Shown one piece after another: positions 9,166 to 17,811 of a stretch of 64,000 nucleotides of DNA. A program made the position numbers and the translations under genes. Source of the DNA: CAWDMC01 sp963803295. GTDB lineage: Bacteria > Acidobacteriota > Terriglobia > UBA7540. Under the pieces are notes generated by a model, which did no database searches, was not told the DNA's origin, and saw only the letters and a program-made list of their open reading frames with translations. Position 1 is the first letter of the stretch; the number at the start of each line of letters is the position of its first letter. The stretch covers positions 248,001-312,000 of the forward strand of contig CAWDMC010000028.1 of NCBI GenBank assembly GCA_963803295.1. The letters run 5' to 3'.

Positions 9166-9169
9166 CACC

Positions 9170-9182
9170 GCCGACGACCTTA
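9170..9182 (-). repeat. Right subterminal inverted repeat of the IS element
   Basis: GCCGACGACCTTA is the exact complement of the left repeat at 7813-7825. Confidence 0.75.
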
Positions 9183-9198
9183 TAGATGTGCTACGCTT

Positions 9199-9733
9199 GC
9201 TCCGTTTAATTGTGCCAGTTCCAATATTTGGAAAACGCACTATGTGAATAACTTGGCCTGGGATGTCAGTAGTTGGACGCATCCGGCGGGCTTTACGATC
9301 ACCAACACCATAGGTTTGGCGCAACGCATTACCGCTGTTTCCAGCGATTTGATTGACTCTACCCATCCGCAGTATCTGGCGCAAAGCATCACCTACACGC
9401 CAGCGGGAGCCATCCAGTCGCTGACCAACGGGTGCGCGGGCAGCGGCTGCACGCAGGTTAAAGAAACCTACCACTATAACCAGCGGCTGCAGCCGGTGCG
9501 CTTCCAGCTCGGCACGGCCTCGAACAATTCCGCCAACCACTGCCTGGTGTACAATTACTACTCGGGGTCGAACCCCACCAGCTGCGCTGTCCCGGCCTAG
9601 GCGCCGGGAACAATGGCAACACGATGGGCTACTGGTACCAGGATAATTCGAATCCCACCCTCAGCCACAGCGCCAGGTATACCTACGACGCCTTAAACCG
9701 GCTGGCCACCGCCGTGGCCACTGGCTCAATAGT
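9199..9733 (+). pseudogene. RHS-repeat protein fragment
   Basis: The reading NIWKTHYVNNLAWD, ITYTPAGAIQSLTNG, ETYHYNQRLQPVRFQLG and, in a shifted frame, RYTYDALNRLATAVA matches the YD-repeat core of RHS proteins (large secreted or surface-exposed toxin-carrier shells). Intact proteins exceed 1000 residues; only about 180 remain. The 5' end is cut by the insertion sequence. A one-base shift occurs near 9595, and similarity stops at about 9733 where a different small gene begins. It is a remnant. Confidence 0.7.
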
Positions 9734-9773
9734 TGTATGGTGGCCCGGAAACTGGCGGGAAGGAGGTGACGGC

Positions 9774-9986
9774 GTGATAACATGCCCCGTATGCGGATGG
9801 CAATTCCGCCGCGAGGAGCTAAGCACGGAAAGAGTTCGTTGCCCTGGCTGCAAAGAAGCCCTGCGATGGCCCGGTCCCAGGCATCTTAAGGTCAAGGCAC
9901 TGGCGAGCCTTGTTGCAGCAGGTCTGTTGCCCTATCTGCTCGGGGCTCGCGGTGACGCCCTCATAGGTTACGGGATTCTGGTATAA
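9774..9986 (+). CDS. Small zinc-ribbon membrane protein
   Basis: GTG 9774 is preceded by a near-perfect ribosome binding site (AAGGAGGTGA at 9760-9769), which is why this start is preferred to reading in from the RHS fragment. The 70-residue product has a CPVC...CPGC pair (residues 4-24) that should bind zinc, then one hydrophobic segment (about 40-68) suggesting a membrane anchor. It is not recognised as any named family and may be the truncated start of a longer protein. Its position right behind an RHS 3' remnant could make it the old downstream neighbour of that RHS gene. Confidence 0.5.
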   Translation: MITCPVCGWQFRREELSTERVRCPGCKEALRWPGPRHLKVKALASLVAAGLLPYLLGARGDALIGYGILV

Positions 9987-10604
9987 TGTCTTCACATTAT
10001 CCCTCCCAAGGATCCATTTACGAAATAATAGGCCTCTGTAAAGGAGGACAGGCGCTGAGCACCGCCTGCGGTCGCGTCGGGACGCTTGCTGCCGGTCATC
10101 AAGAAGATCCGGGCCGGCGAGGTCGGCATCCCGGTTTACGGTTTTCGCAGCTCGATACCCTCCCCGCTGATACCTCTGTCTACGCTTCGACGGCAGCCTC
10201 GCGACTGCCTCCGCACGAACTCGAGGCCAGGCAGTTCGCTACTCCTTTCCTGTAAGGCTCTTTCATCCTCGACTGCATGCCGGTTAATCCCGGCGCACTG
10301 CCTGGCAACATTTCCCCCCTGCTTTATATCAATATGATTGCAAAGGTGTTCAATCTTGCATTGGGTTCGGAATCTGAAACATCTATTTTTTACGTCTATT
10401 TTTTGCGTAAGTCTTGACAAGCTTTAACGGTGTCCTTACGCTTTAAATTGGGTGCCTCCCAGTCTGAGGATTTATAGGCTGGGTGTATTCCCGAAAGCCG
10501 GTTACAGCGGCCCCATGGATGCCCCAAGTTGATAGCCAGGGTTCTTAAGCGAATGAAATTCGACCATCTTTCGTCGTAGCCAGTCAAAGGAAGATAAGCC
10601 GACC
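9987..10604. other. Intergenic region with a dispersed repeat
   Basis: Apart from the repeat at 10178-10283 I see no supportable gene. The overlapping plus-strand open frames here (9986-10255, 10086-10337) lack ribosome binding sites and family features. The desaturase fusion starts at 10605. Confidence 0.4.
10178..10283 (+). repeat. Dispersed repeat, copy B
   Basis: This section aligns to 6976-7082 (shared ACGCTTCG, CCGCA, TCGCTACTCCTT, CTCTT, GCCGG in order). No reverse-transcriptase fragment lies beside this copy. If copy A is group II intron RNA, this is a second, more decayed intron end. Confidence 0.45.
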
Positions 10605-12889
10605 ATGAGCCAAGTTTCAAATGTCCTCTCTGAAGCAGTTTTCATCAAGCAAGACTACAGTCTAACGGGAGCCAACTCCAGGCTTGCCGTCGAACGGGGT
10701 CTAGCCGAAGCCGATTGGTATCAATCTCCCGTACCGCGCGAAACCCTGCGCAAGCTTCTCAAGCGCCGGGATGGGCCGGCAATTCGCGATACCGTCCTCT
10801 GGTTCGCCCTCCTTTTCGGCAGCGGTTTTGCCGCCTATACGCTCAGGCATAGCTACTGGTTTATCCTCCCTTACTTGATCTACTGCGTGCTTTACGGCAC
10901 CTCCTCGGACTCTCGCTGGCACGAGGCGGGCCACGGTACGGCCTTTAGGACCGACTGGATGAATAACGCGATCTATGAGCTCGCCTCATTCATGGTGATG
11001 CGCGAATCTACCGTCTGGCGCTGGAGCCATAACCGCCACCACAGCGACACGCTGGTCGTCGGCCGGGATCCGGAGATCGCGGTGCCTCGTCCTCCCAACC
11101 TGCGCACCATGTTCCTGACCGTCTTCGCGCTGCCCGGTTATCCTATTCATTTCAAGTTGCTTCTCCTGCACAGCGCGGGGCGCATGACCGCGACAGAAAA
11201 AACCTTTATTCCAGCAAGCGAGTTTCCACGGATTTATCGCACCGCGCGCATTTATCTCGCTATCTACGTCGCCGTCATTGCGCTGGCGATTTACCAGCGC
11301 TCCATCCTTCCGCTTCTATTCGTCGGCCTTCCCAACATTTTCGGCACATGGCTGATGTCCGTCCATAACAACACGCAACATGCGGGTCTCGCCGAAAATG
11401 TGCTGGACCACCGTCTGAACTGCCGGACGGTATATATGAATCCCATCAGCCGCTATATCTACTGGAACATGAACTATCACGTCGAACACCACATGTACCC
11501 TCTGGTCCCTTACTACGCTCTGCCCAAGCTGCACGAGGTAATTAAAGACGACTGCCCGCCGCCGTATCTCAGTATCGCCGCCGCCTGGCGTGAAATCATT
11601 CCTGCCCTTCTCCGGCAGGTTAAGGAACCTACATATTACGTCAAGCGTCAGCTCCCACCGCCCAAGCCCCGCGAGCGCCAAGCCTGTTTCGTGTCCCAGG
11701 CAATACCCGATGCGCAGGGCTGGATTGAAGTTTGCGGGGCCGCGGATTTGCGCCCCGCCGATGTCGTCCGCTTCGATCATGGCCACAAAACCTACGCCAT
11801 CTACCGGGACGCGGAGGAGCGGCTCTATGCCACCGACGGAGTTTGCACCCATGGCAACACGCATCTATCCACGGGCCTGATTGTGGGAAACATGATCGAG
11901 TGTTCCAAGCACAACGGCCGCTTCAACCTTTCAGACGGCTCCCCCGCCCGCGCCCCTATTTGCCGCGGACTTACCACGTATCCGGTAGAAGTGCGCCGGG
12001 GGAGCATCCACGTGAACGTGGTCCGTGCAGGCGGCGTGGGAGCCAGAGCGCAAAAGACCTACCAGTTCCGGGTGGTGAGTAACGGCAGCGTGGCCACCTT
12101 CATAAAAGAACTGATTCTGGAGCCCGCCGTTGCCGGGGAAAAGATTGCCTTCACCCCAGGCGACTATCTGCAACTCGACATTCCCCGCTACGACGCGATC
12201 CGCTTCCGCGATTTCGATATTCCCGAACTGTTCGCTGCGGTATGGAGAAATCATCGCCTTTTCGATCTCGTGGCGTCCAATCCCGCGCCCGGCCGCCGCA
12301 ACAACTACTCCATGGCCAGCAACCAGGAGATGGAAACGACGCTGCGTTTTAACGTCCGCATCGCCGTGCCCCCGCCTGGACAGGACTGTCTTCCCGGTGT
12401 CGGCTCCAGTTACGTCTTCAGCCTGAAGCCCGGCGACATGGTCTCGGCCCTCGGTCCCTTCGGAGACTTCCATATCAAGCCCACGCAGCGCGAGATGGTC
12501 TACATCGGAGGCGGCGCCGGCATGGCCCCGCTGCGCGCCACCTGGCCCACCTCCTCGAGAGCGAGGACACGGCGCGCAAAATAAGCTACTGGTACGGCGC
12601 GCGCTCCAAACAGGAGATCTTCTACGAAGACTATTTCCGAAATCTCACCAACCTGCACCGCAACTTTACCTTCCACCTTGCTCTGTCTTCACCGCTGCCC
12701 GAGGACAACTGGACCGGTGACACCGGCTTCATCCACGAAGTCATTTTCGAGAAATATCTCGGCAGCCACCCAAACCCCAGTGCGGCTGAATATTATCTTT
12801 GCGGCCCGCCCCAGATGATCAAGGCATGTATAAAGATGCTCGACAGCATCGGCGTTCCCGCCCGCCAGATCGCGTACGACGAATTCTAG
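10605..12889 (+). pseudogene. Fatty acid desaturase-Rieske-ferredoxin reductase fusion, frameshifted
   Basis: Three redox modules lie in one reading of about 761 residues. Residues 60-350 are a membrane desaturase with three histidine boxes (HEAGHG, HNRHH, HVEHH), resembling MocD. Residues about 365-465 are a MocE-like Rieske ferredoxin with CTHG and CSKH as cluster ligands. The rest is an NqrF/ferredoxin-reductase-like module with a flavin motif (RNNYSMAS), a nucleotide motif (GGGAGMAPLRA) and a C-terminal YLCGPPQM. The reading frame breaks after APLRA at about 12538-12540, where one missing C restores HLAHLLESED and continues to TAG at 12887. Together the modules would pass electrons from NAD(P)H through flavin and Fe-S to the di-iron centre. 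The family link to rhizopine (moc) metabolism is by similarity only; the true substrate is unknown. The break may be a sequencing error. Confidence 0.82.
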
Positions 12890-13111
12890 AGCATGCTATT
12901 AACATCGTGCGAGCAACCCGGTGTGTACAAGGTGTCAGGGAGCTGTGTGTCGTCAATAAGGTGCGCGCCAGAAAACGGCTGGTTTCCGCCAACCTCAAAC
13001 CTCCGCCTCCACGACGAGAGCCGCACCCCCAAAAGGGATTCCCGCTCTGTTAGACGCCGCAATATTTACAAACGAGAGGCATCCACATTGAGGGCAAATG
13101 GATGTGCCACG

Positions 13112-13425
13112 CTAATTGAGGCGCTTTAGTTGCTCGTAGAACCACACGAGTGCATTCCAGGCGGTCCGGCCGGTCCGAGTCCGCTCGGCGCGGAGCGATT
13201 GAATGGCGGCTTCAGCTGGAGGCGTCCCGGACGCGCACGTTTGGAAGCTTCTGCAAGATGGCGCTCTGCCTCCTCGATCAAAGAGGGCGACCACAGTTTC
13301 GGGTCCTGCTCAGAAAGCGGAACGTATCGGCCATCGCGGTCGCGCCGCCCAAACGAGCGCGGCATCAATGGAAGGGAGTTCGAGGATGATGAACCCTGCC
13401 AGTTGCTCCTTCGTTTCCGCATAGG
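13112..13425 (-). pseudogene. C-terminal remnant of an ECF sigma factor (DUF6596 type)
   Basis: Read with one frame change near 13205, this gives RDRDGRYVPLSEQDPKLWSP, LIEEAERHLAEA, then AAIQSLRAERTRTGRTAW and FYEQLKRL. This is the C-terminal accessory region of ECF sigma factors that are encoded next to YCII/DGPF proteins. Sigma regions 2 and 4 are missing, and the remnant is fused in place to the YCII gene upstream (13330-13634). Confidence 0.55.
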
Positions 13426-13634
13426 GCCCATCCTGCACGCGGCGCTTTCCCCTCTTGAAGACGCACGGTCGTTCCCGTCTCCGGCACTTCAAGTGCGTTG
13501 GCGCTGACGTAGACGCCGGCCTCGACGAGCGCCTTGCAGTATGCCCGCCAAGCGGCGAGATGAGGATCGTTATAGTCGTTCTTCCGCATCTCAAACTCTT
13601 CCGGTGAGTGGTAGATCAGCAGGGCGAATTGCAT
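13330..13634 (-). pseudogene. YCII/DGPF-domain protein, frameshifted and fused
   Basis: MQFALLIYHSPEEFEMR, AYCKALVEAGVYVSANALEVP and, after a frame change near 13450, RVQDGPYAETKEQLAGF and AALVWAAR follow the YCII-like (DGPF) family from its start almost to its end. Usually a full ECF sigma factor gene follows. Here the DNA coding WAAR runs directly into the sigma remnant, so a deletion between short similar sequences probably joined them. Function of the intact family is unclear. Confidence 0.6.
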
Positions 13635-14590
13635 CGGCCTTTTCCTTTTAACGCTATCCTCGGCGGTTCTACGCCCAAAGGTATGACGGGCGGGCAGCGG
13701 TCCATTCTACAACCCTCACGAAATCTGCTGCGATTCAACCGGAGGGGAAGACCTTCGCGGTTCTCAGTGGATGACGAGCTCCCTGGAAGTTTCTCCCCGA
13801 ACCAGCTTGCAGCGACGACGTTCCGGAGCGCCAACGCGAGAGTCCTTGCCTAACGTTAGAACCTATCGGAAGTGGCCCTGCACGAGAATGTTCGGATGAG
13901 AACAGAAACACGGGTTCAAGTCCCCTTGGGAAGCTGCGATGTTCAATTCGGGGTCCCTGAATATTCATTGGAAACAGCCCTTGTGCGGGAGCTACGCGCC
14001 AAGCCGTGTTCGAGGGCTGTGGCCATTGGGTAAACGTCTAGTCTAGAAGTGGCGAGATGAAGTCCCAACCTTCATCGGAAAGCCAGTCATCAAGATACCC
14101 CCAGAGTAGCTCGAGTCCTGCGTAGCCTTGCGCGACGCGTAGGCCTGCCAGTGCATTGATCTAGGAAAGGCGGTTCTCGCCTTCGCGAGTTCGGCCACGA
14201 CCTGGGTAATCGTTCCTCAGTGGCTTACCTCAGTGACAGTTAGCCAGGCCTTGAGGTCCGATGCCGAGTCCACTTAGGGTGTTCGGCGTTGAAATTCCAG
14301 ACTCCCCCGGGCACGGAGTCATCTCAGCCTATCGGCGGAGAACCGAAGCACGAACGAAGCCGCAATATCAAAAGAGATACACCGGCGCGGCCGCGGGAGG
14401 ACGCAGGCCACCGCGCAGTCTCCGGAAACATCTGCACATTACCTGCAGTCATTCGATGTCCCACGCGGGAGCAACGATACCGAAGAATCCAACACTATTG
14501 GAGTGCGGAGGGCGAGTGAGCTTGCAGGGGGAAAGCGAAAGAAATCCTTATAGACGTAACAAAAATTGTGATTTTGCATTTTATTCAGTT
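13635..14590. other. Long intergenic region
   Basis: About 950 bases show no supportable gene. Open frames here (for example 14261 reading into the next gene) lack ribosome binding sites and family features. An AT-rich tract at 14560-14590 probably holds the promoter of the module beginning at 14645. Confidence 0.4.
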
Positions 14591-14613
14591 GTAGTGGAAA
14601 ATAGTTCCACTAC
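14591..14613 (+). promoter_or_regulatory. Perfect dyad upstream of the ClpB-like module
   Basis: GTAGTGGAA (14591-14599) and TTCCACTAC (14605-14613) are exact inverted repeats around five bases. The dyad sits 31 bases upstream of the proposed ATG, behind an AT-rich stretch (GATTTTGCATTTTATTC). It could be an operator or an RNA hairpin in the leader. It does not match the CIRCE heat-shock operator. Confidence 0.5.
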
Positions 14614-14644
14614 GGTAGCAGGGGCTGCCGGGATCGACACGGCA

Positions 14645-15079
14645 ATGGCGTTCATCCGAAAACGTGGGCAGTCCTACTATCTGGTGCACAACATTCGCCA
14701 AGACGGCGAAGTTCGTCAGATTCACCTGGCGTGCCTTGGCCGCCGACCGCGAATTAACGATCAGATTATGCACGAAGTCATGTTGCGTCATCCGTTTGTA
14801 GATGTGGACTGGCAGAATCTTCGGCATAAATTGTCGCGTCAATTGGTGCAGCCAGCGGAGATGAGGACGGACTTCTTGCAGGAATTGCTCGCTTCCGCGC
14901 GCGATCTGAACCTTGACCTCGCTGCCATGCATTTTCCGAGCCTGGAAGTGCATTATGACCGTCATGTGGTACACCAGTTTGTTACGGCCCTCAAATTGCT
15001 CAGGACTACAGTAGACGTGAAGTTGAGGAGCCGTAGGCTACCGGGATATGACGAAAAATCCGGCCGGGGCCGACGTTGA
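14645..15079 (+). CDS. Small protein of unknown function preceding a ClpB-like ATPase
   Basis: I start at ATG 14645 (MAFIRKRGQSYYLVHN); the open frame extends further upstream but has no start signal there and would read through the dyad. The 144-residue product begins with a short beta-rich motif (SYYLVHNIRQDGEVRQIHLACLG) that resembles the N-terminal module seen in some transposases and in acidobacterial unknown proteins. The rest is alpha-helical and charged and ends in a basic tail. It slightly overlaps the open frame of the ATPase gene but not its proposed start (15199), so the two are probably co-transcribed. An adaptor or substrate-specifying role for the ATPase is possible but is only inferred from position. 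Confidence 0.6.
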   Translation: MAFIRKRGQSYYLVHNIRQDGEVRQIHLACLGRRPRINDQIMHEVMLRHPFVDVDWQNLRHKLSRQLVQPAEMRTDFLQELLASARDLNLDLAAMHFPSLEVHYDRHVVHQFVTALKLLRTTVDVKLRSRRLPGYDEKSGRGRR

Positions 15080-15198
15080 GGAACTTGAGAAGGAAACGTG
15101 GCAGTCCAAGCGAGGGCGACGGGAAAGCGATTTCAGTTCGGGGCCAAAGTGCCGATATATTCAATACGAAAGGTGTAGACGAGAGAGGTAGCAGCCAA

Positions 15199-16359
15199 AT
15201 GGGAGCCCAAATTGTTCTTGATCCAAGTTTGCATAGCCCTGAAGTCCGGGACTTCGAAACGGGCCTGCGGCAGCGAGTTGTCGGACAAGATCGCGCCGTC
15301 CGCCGCTTGGCGCGCGTGTTCCAGGTGCATCAGGCGGGACTTTCCGCACCCGGAAGACCGATAGTCAACCTGCTTCTACTCGGGCCCACGGGGTCCGGCA
15401 AGACGCGCTTGGTGGAGGCGGCGGCCGAGGTCATGTTCGGAAGTGCCAATGCCGTGGTCAAAGTGGATTGCGCTGAGTTCCAGCACAGCCACGAGATCGC
15501 CAAGTTGATCGGCTCGCCTCCCGGATATCTGGGGCATCGTGAGACTCAGCCGATGATCACGGATGAGGTGCTGGAAAAGTATCAAACCGACAAGCTGAAG
15601 TTGTCGCTGGTGCTGTTTGACGAAATTGAAAAGGCCTCGGATGCGCTGTGGCAACTTCTGCTGGGGATCCTCGACAAGGGTACGCTTACGCTAGGTGACA
15701 ATAGACGAGTGGATTTCTCACGTTGCATGGTATTTCTCACCTCGAACCTGGGATCGAAGGAGATGACCAAGCTCATGACCGGGGGTATGGGTTTCGGTAC
15801 CGGTCCGCGGGAAAACGACGACGTACTTGACCAGAAGATTTACCGGACGGCGATGGAATCGGCGCGCCGTAAGTTCTCCCCCGAGTTCATGAACCGCATC
15901 GATAAAGTTATTGTTTTCCGTACTTTGCAACACGGACACCTCGAGCAAATTCTCGACATCGAGTTGAGTCGTGTGCAGGAACGCATCATGCAATCAAGTG
16001 TGGGGAAACAGTTTGTGTTCAAGTGTACGGAGACGGCGCGCGCATTCCTGTTGCGCGAAGGCACCGACGTGAAGTACGGGGCGCGGCACCTGAAGCGAGC
16101 GATTGAGCGCTACGTGGTGTTCCCCATGTCGAATCTGCTGGCAACGGGGCAGATCGGCTTGGGAGACTTGGTGACCGTTGACTATCAAATGGATGGCGAG
16201 AAGCTGGTCTTCATGAAGGAGGACCAGGGGGCGATCGTGGGTGCGGCCGAAGTGCCTGTGTACGAAGAGGTCGCTGCTGCGGCTTCCGGACCCCTAAAGA
16301 CCGCGGCTCCGCGGGCCGCAGGACGCCGGGCTACGCATGCCGGCGAAGGAAAGCCGTAA
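15199..16359 (+). CDS. Stand-alone ClpB/ClpA D2-type AAA+ ATPase
   Basis: I choose ATG 15199 (MGAQIVLDP), preceded by AGAGGT at 15184-15189, over the upstream open frame. The 387-residue protein corresponds to the second AAA+ domain of Clp/Hsp100 proteins only: Walker A GPTGSGKT, Walker B LVLFDEIEKA, sensor 1 FLTSNLGS, arginine finger SPEFMNRID, sensor 2 YGARHLKRAIERYV. The N-domain, D1 and the ClpB middle coiled coil are absent, and no ClpP-binding IGF loop is visible. Such proteins may unfold specific substrates with a dedicated partner; the gene at 14645 is the candidate. A basic low-complexity tail (about 355-387) is unusual. Confidence 0.8.
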   Translation: MGAQIVLDPSLHSPEVRDFETGLRQRVVGQDRAVRRLARVFQVHQAGLSAPGRPIVNLLLLGPTGSGKTRLVEAAAEVMFGSANAVVKVDCAEFQHSHEIAKLIGSPPGYLGHRETQPMITDEVLEKYQTDKLKLSLVLFDEIEKASDALWQLLLGILDKGTLTLGDNRRVDFSRCMVFLTSNLGSKEMTKLMTGGMGFGTGPRENDDVLDQKIYRTAMESARRKFSPEFMNRIDKVIVFRTLQHGHLEQILDIELSRVQERIMQSSVGKQFVFKCTETARAFLLREGTDVKYGARHLKRAIERYVVFPMSNLLATGQIGLGDLVTVDYQMDGEKLVFMKEDQGAIVGAAEVPVYEEVAAAASGPLKTAAPRAAGRRATHAGEGKP

Positions 16360-16561
16360 AGTCGAAGGAAGAAAAACCTGTTGGTAAGCGAGGTCGGCTA
16401 GAAGGCTTGCCATCCGCTTCCTCTTAAAGGTGCTGGCCCAGGAGATCGTCGCCGACCCTGAAGCGGAGCCGAGTTCCCGTGTTCGTCTTTGCTTCCCAAT
16501 GCCTAAACCATTTAAAACAATTTAGATATGATTATCGTGACGGGACACTCCTCGTTCCGGC

Positions 16562-17731
16562 CTATCGTGCCGCTCGGTTTTCTTTTTCCTGCTCCTCTTT
16601 AAGTTGCTCGTAGGTGGTGAGAGCCTTCGCGGCTAGCTCGCGCTTACCGAGGTCTGAATACACACGCCCCAACATGTAGAAAAGGGAAGGATCAGAGGGG
16701 GAGAGGCCGGCTGCGTGTTCAAGTGTGCCCATCGCCTTTTGTTTCTCTCCCATGTTCAACTCTATCCGTCCCAAGAGCACGTACGCGTCGCCAAAGTCAG
16801 GCTTTTCTTCGATAGCCCGAGTGGCATTCTTTAACGCGACGGACAGGTCCCGGCGCTGGAAGGCAACGTCTGCCAGGCCATAGTATGGCAAAGGGCTGCG
16901 GGGATCCAACTTCAACTCAGCTCGAAAGGCCTCTTCCGCTTCTGCGACCTTCGCAATATGAAGGTAGAGTTTACCCAGGGCGTAGTGAAAGCCGGGCGCA
17001 TTCGGTTGTTGTTTGATAATCTCCTGGTACTTCGCGATGGCCTCAGGATAGAGATTCCGTATTTCGTCTTGCTCGGCGACCATCTGCTTGGCCCGGGCGG
17101 AATCCGGGTCGACTTTCACCATTTCCTCCCAAGCCTGCCGACACATCTCCCAGTGAATCTTGCCGATCATGTACAGGACTTCAATATCCTTTGGATCGTA
17201 AATGCGCGCTCTGTAAAACTCGTCGAGGGCGTGTCTGGCATCTTGCAAGGAATAAAGAGTCATACCCAGCCAATAGTGAAGCTGGGCGTCATTGCTCCGC
17301 GCCGCCAGGGCTTGTTGAAGATACTTTGCGGCCGGTTCGAACCTGTTCAATCGATAGGACGCCATACCTGCCAACTTCGCAGCTGCTGAGTCCCGCGGGT
17401 TTGCCGCGAGCAGGCGATCACAGTATTCGAGGGTTCGGTCGAAGTCTTTACGATTGAAGTAGAGCGCGGCGAGTTTAGTTTGCAGAAAAGCCGATTGGGG
17501 CCGCGATTTCAGCGCCTCTTCGAAGCGCGTAATCGCCTCATCCGCGTTGCCCTGCGCTTCGGCTTTCTTTCCCTGCTCCACGAGCTGGTCATAACGGTCC
17601 TCCGGGGACAAGGCCATGGCATTGAGACGGGCACGGGTGAACGCGGCCTGGGGTGAGACGACACAAACACAAACCAGCCAAAGAACCGATCCGGCTAAAG
17701 CTCGTGGGCCGAGGATTGCTGCGTGTGCCAT
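16562..17731 (-). CDS. Exported TPR protein
   Basis: The open frame begins at 17944, but ATG 17731 (MAHAAILG) or 17740 puts a hydrophobic signal segment (LAGSVLWLVCVCVVSPQAAF) at the N-terminus, so that start is preferred. About ten TPR-like units follow (residues 50-380 of the mature part), for example AITRFEEALKSRPQ, LHYWLGMTLYSLQDA, LFYMLGRVYSDLG. The gene lies 72-81 bases downstream of the GH38-like gene on the same strand, so the two are likely one transcript. It probably acts as a periplasmic or envelope scaffold; no catalytic motif is seen. Confidence 0.75.
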   Translation of the reverse strand: MAHAAILGPRALAGSVLWLVCVCVVSPQAAFTRARLNAMALSPEDRYDQLVEQGKKAEAQGNADEAITRFEEALKSRPQSAFLQTKLAALYFNRKDFDRTLEYCDRLLAANPRDSAAAKLAGMASYRLNRFEPAAKYLQQALAARSNDAQLHYWLGMTLYSLQDARHALDEFYRARIYDPKDIEVLYMIGKIHWEMCRQAWEEMVKVDPDSARAKQMVAEQDEIRNLYPEAIAKYQEIIKQQPNAPGFHYALGKLYLHIAKVAEAEEAFRAELKLDPRSPLPYYGLADVAFQRRDLSVALKNATRAIEEKPDFGDAYVLLGRIELNMGEKQKAMGTLEHAAGLSPSDPSLFYMLGRVYSDLGKRELAAKALTTYEQLKEEQEKENRAAR

Positions 17732-17811
17732 TGGCGACATCCTACAAGACAATCCAGCCGGGCGTGAGTCCGCGCCGGCCGGTTCCGTGCGAGTTGCGTG
17801 AGAGGTTCTGC

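Larger units (their letters stand above)
7807..9190 (+). mobile_element. IS110-family (IS1111-type) insertion sequence
   Basis: A single recombinase gene is bracketed by a 13-base perfect inverted repeat: TAAGGTCGTCGGC at 7813-7825 and its complement at 9170-9182. Inverted repeats lying slightly inside the ends, together with a long 3' noncoding end, are features of the IS1111 subgroup; the IS110 subgroup proper lacks them. The exact termini are inferred, since these elements make no target duplications. The left end abuts the REP palindrome at 7780-7806; REP sequences are known targets of IS110-family elements. The right end abuts an RHS fragment. Confidence 0.75.

Noticed and set aside
9986..10337. 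Two overlapping plus-strand open frames after the zinc-ribbon gene
   Set aside because: They overlap a dispersed repeat, lack ribosome binding sites and show no family features.
14591..14613. CIRCE heat-shock operator for the ClpB-like gene
   Set aside because: The dyad sequence and spacing do not match TTAGCACTC-N9-GAGTGCTAA.
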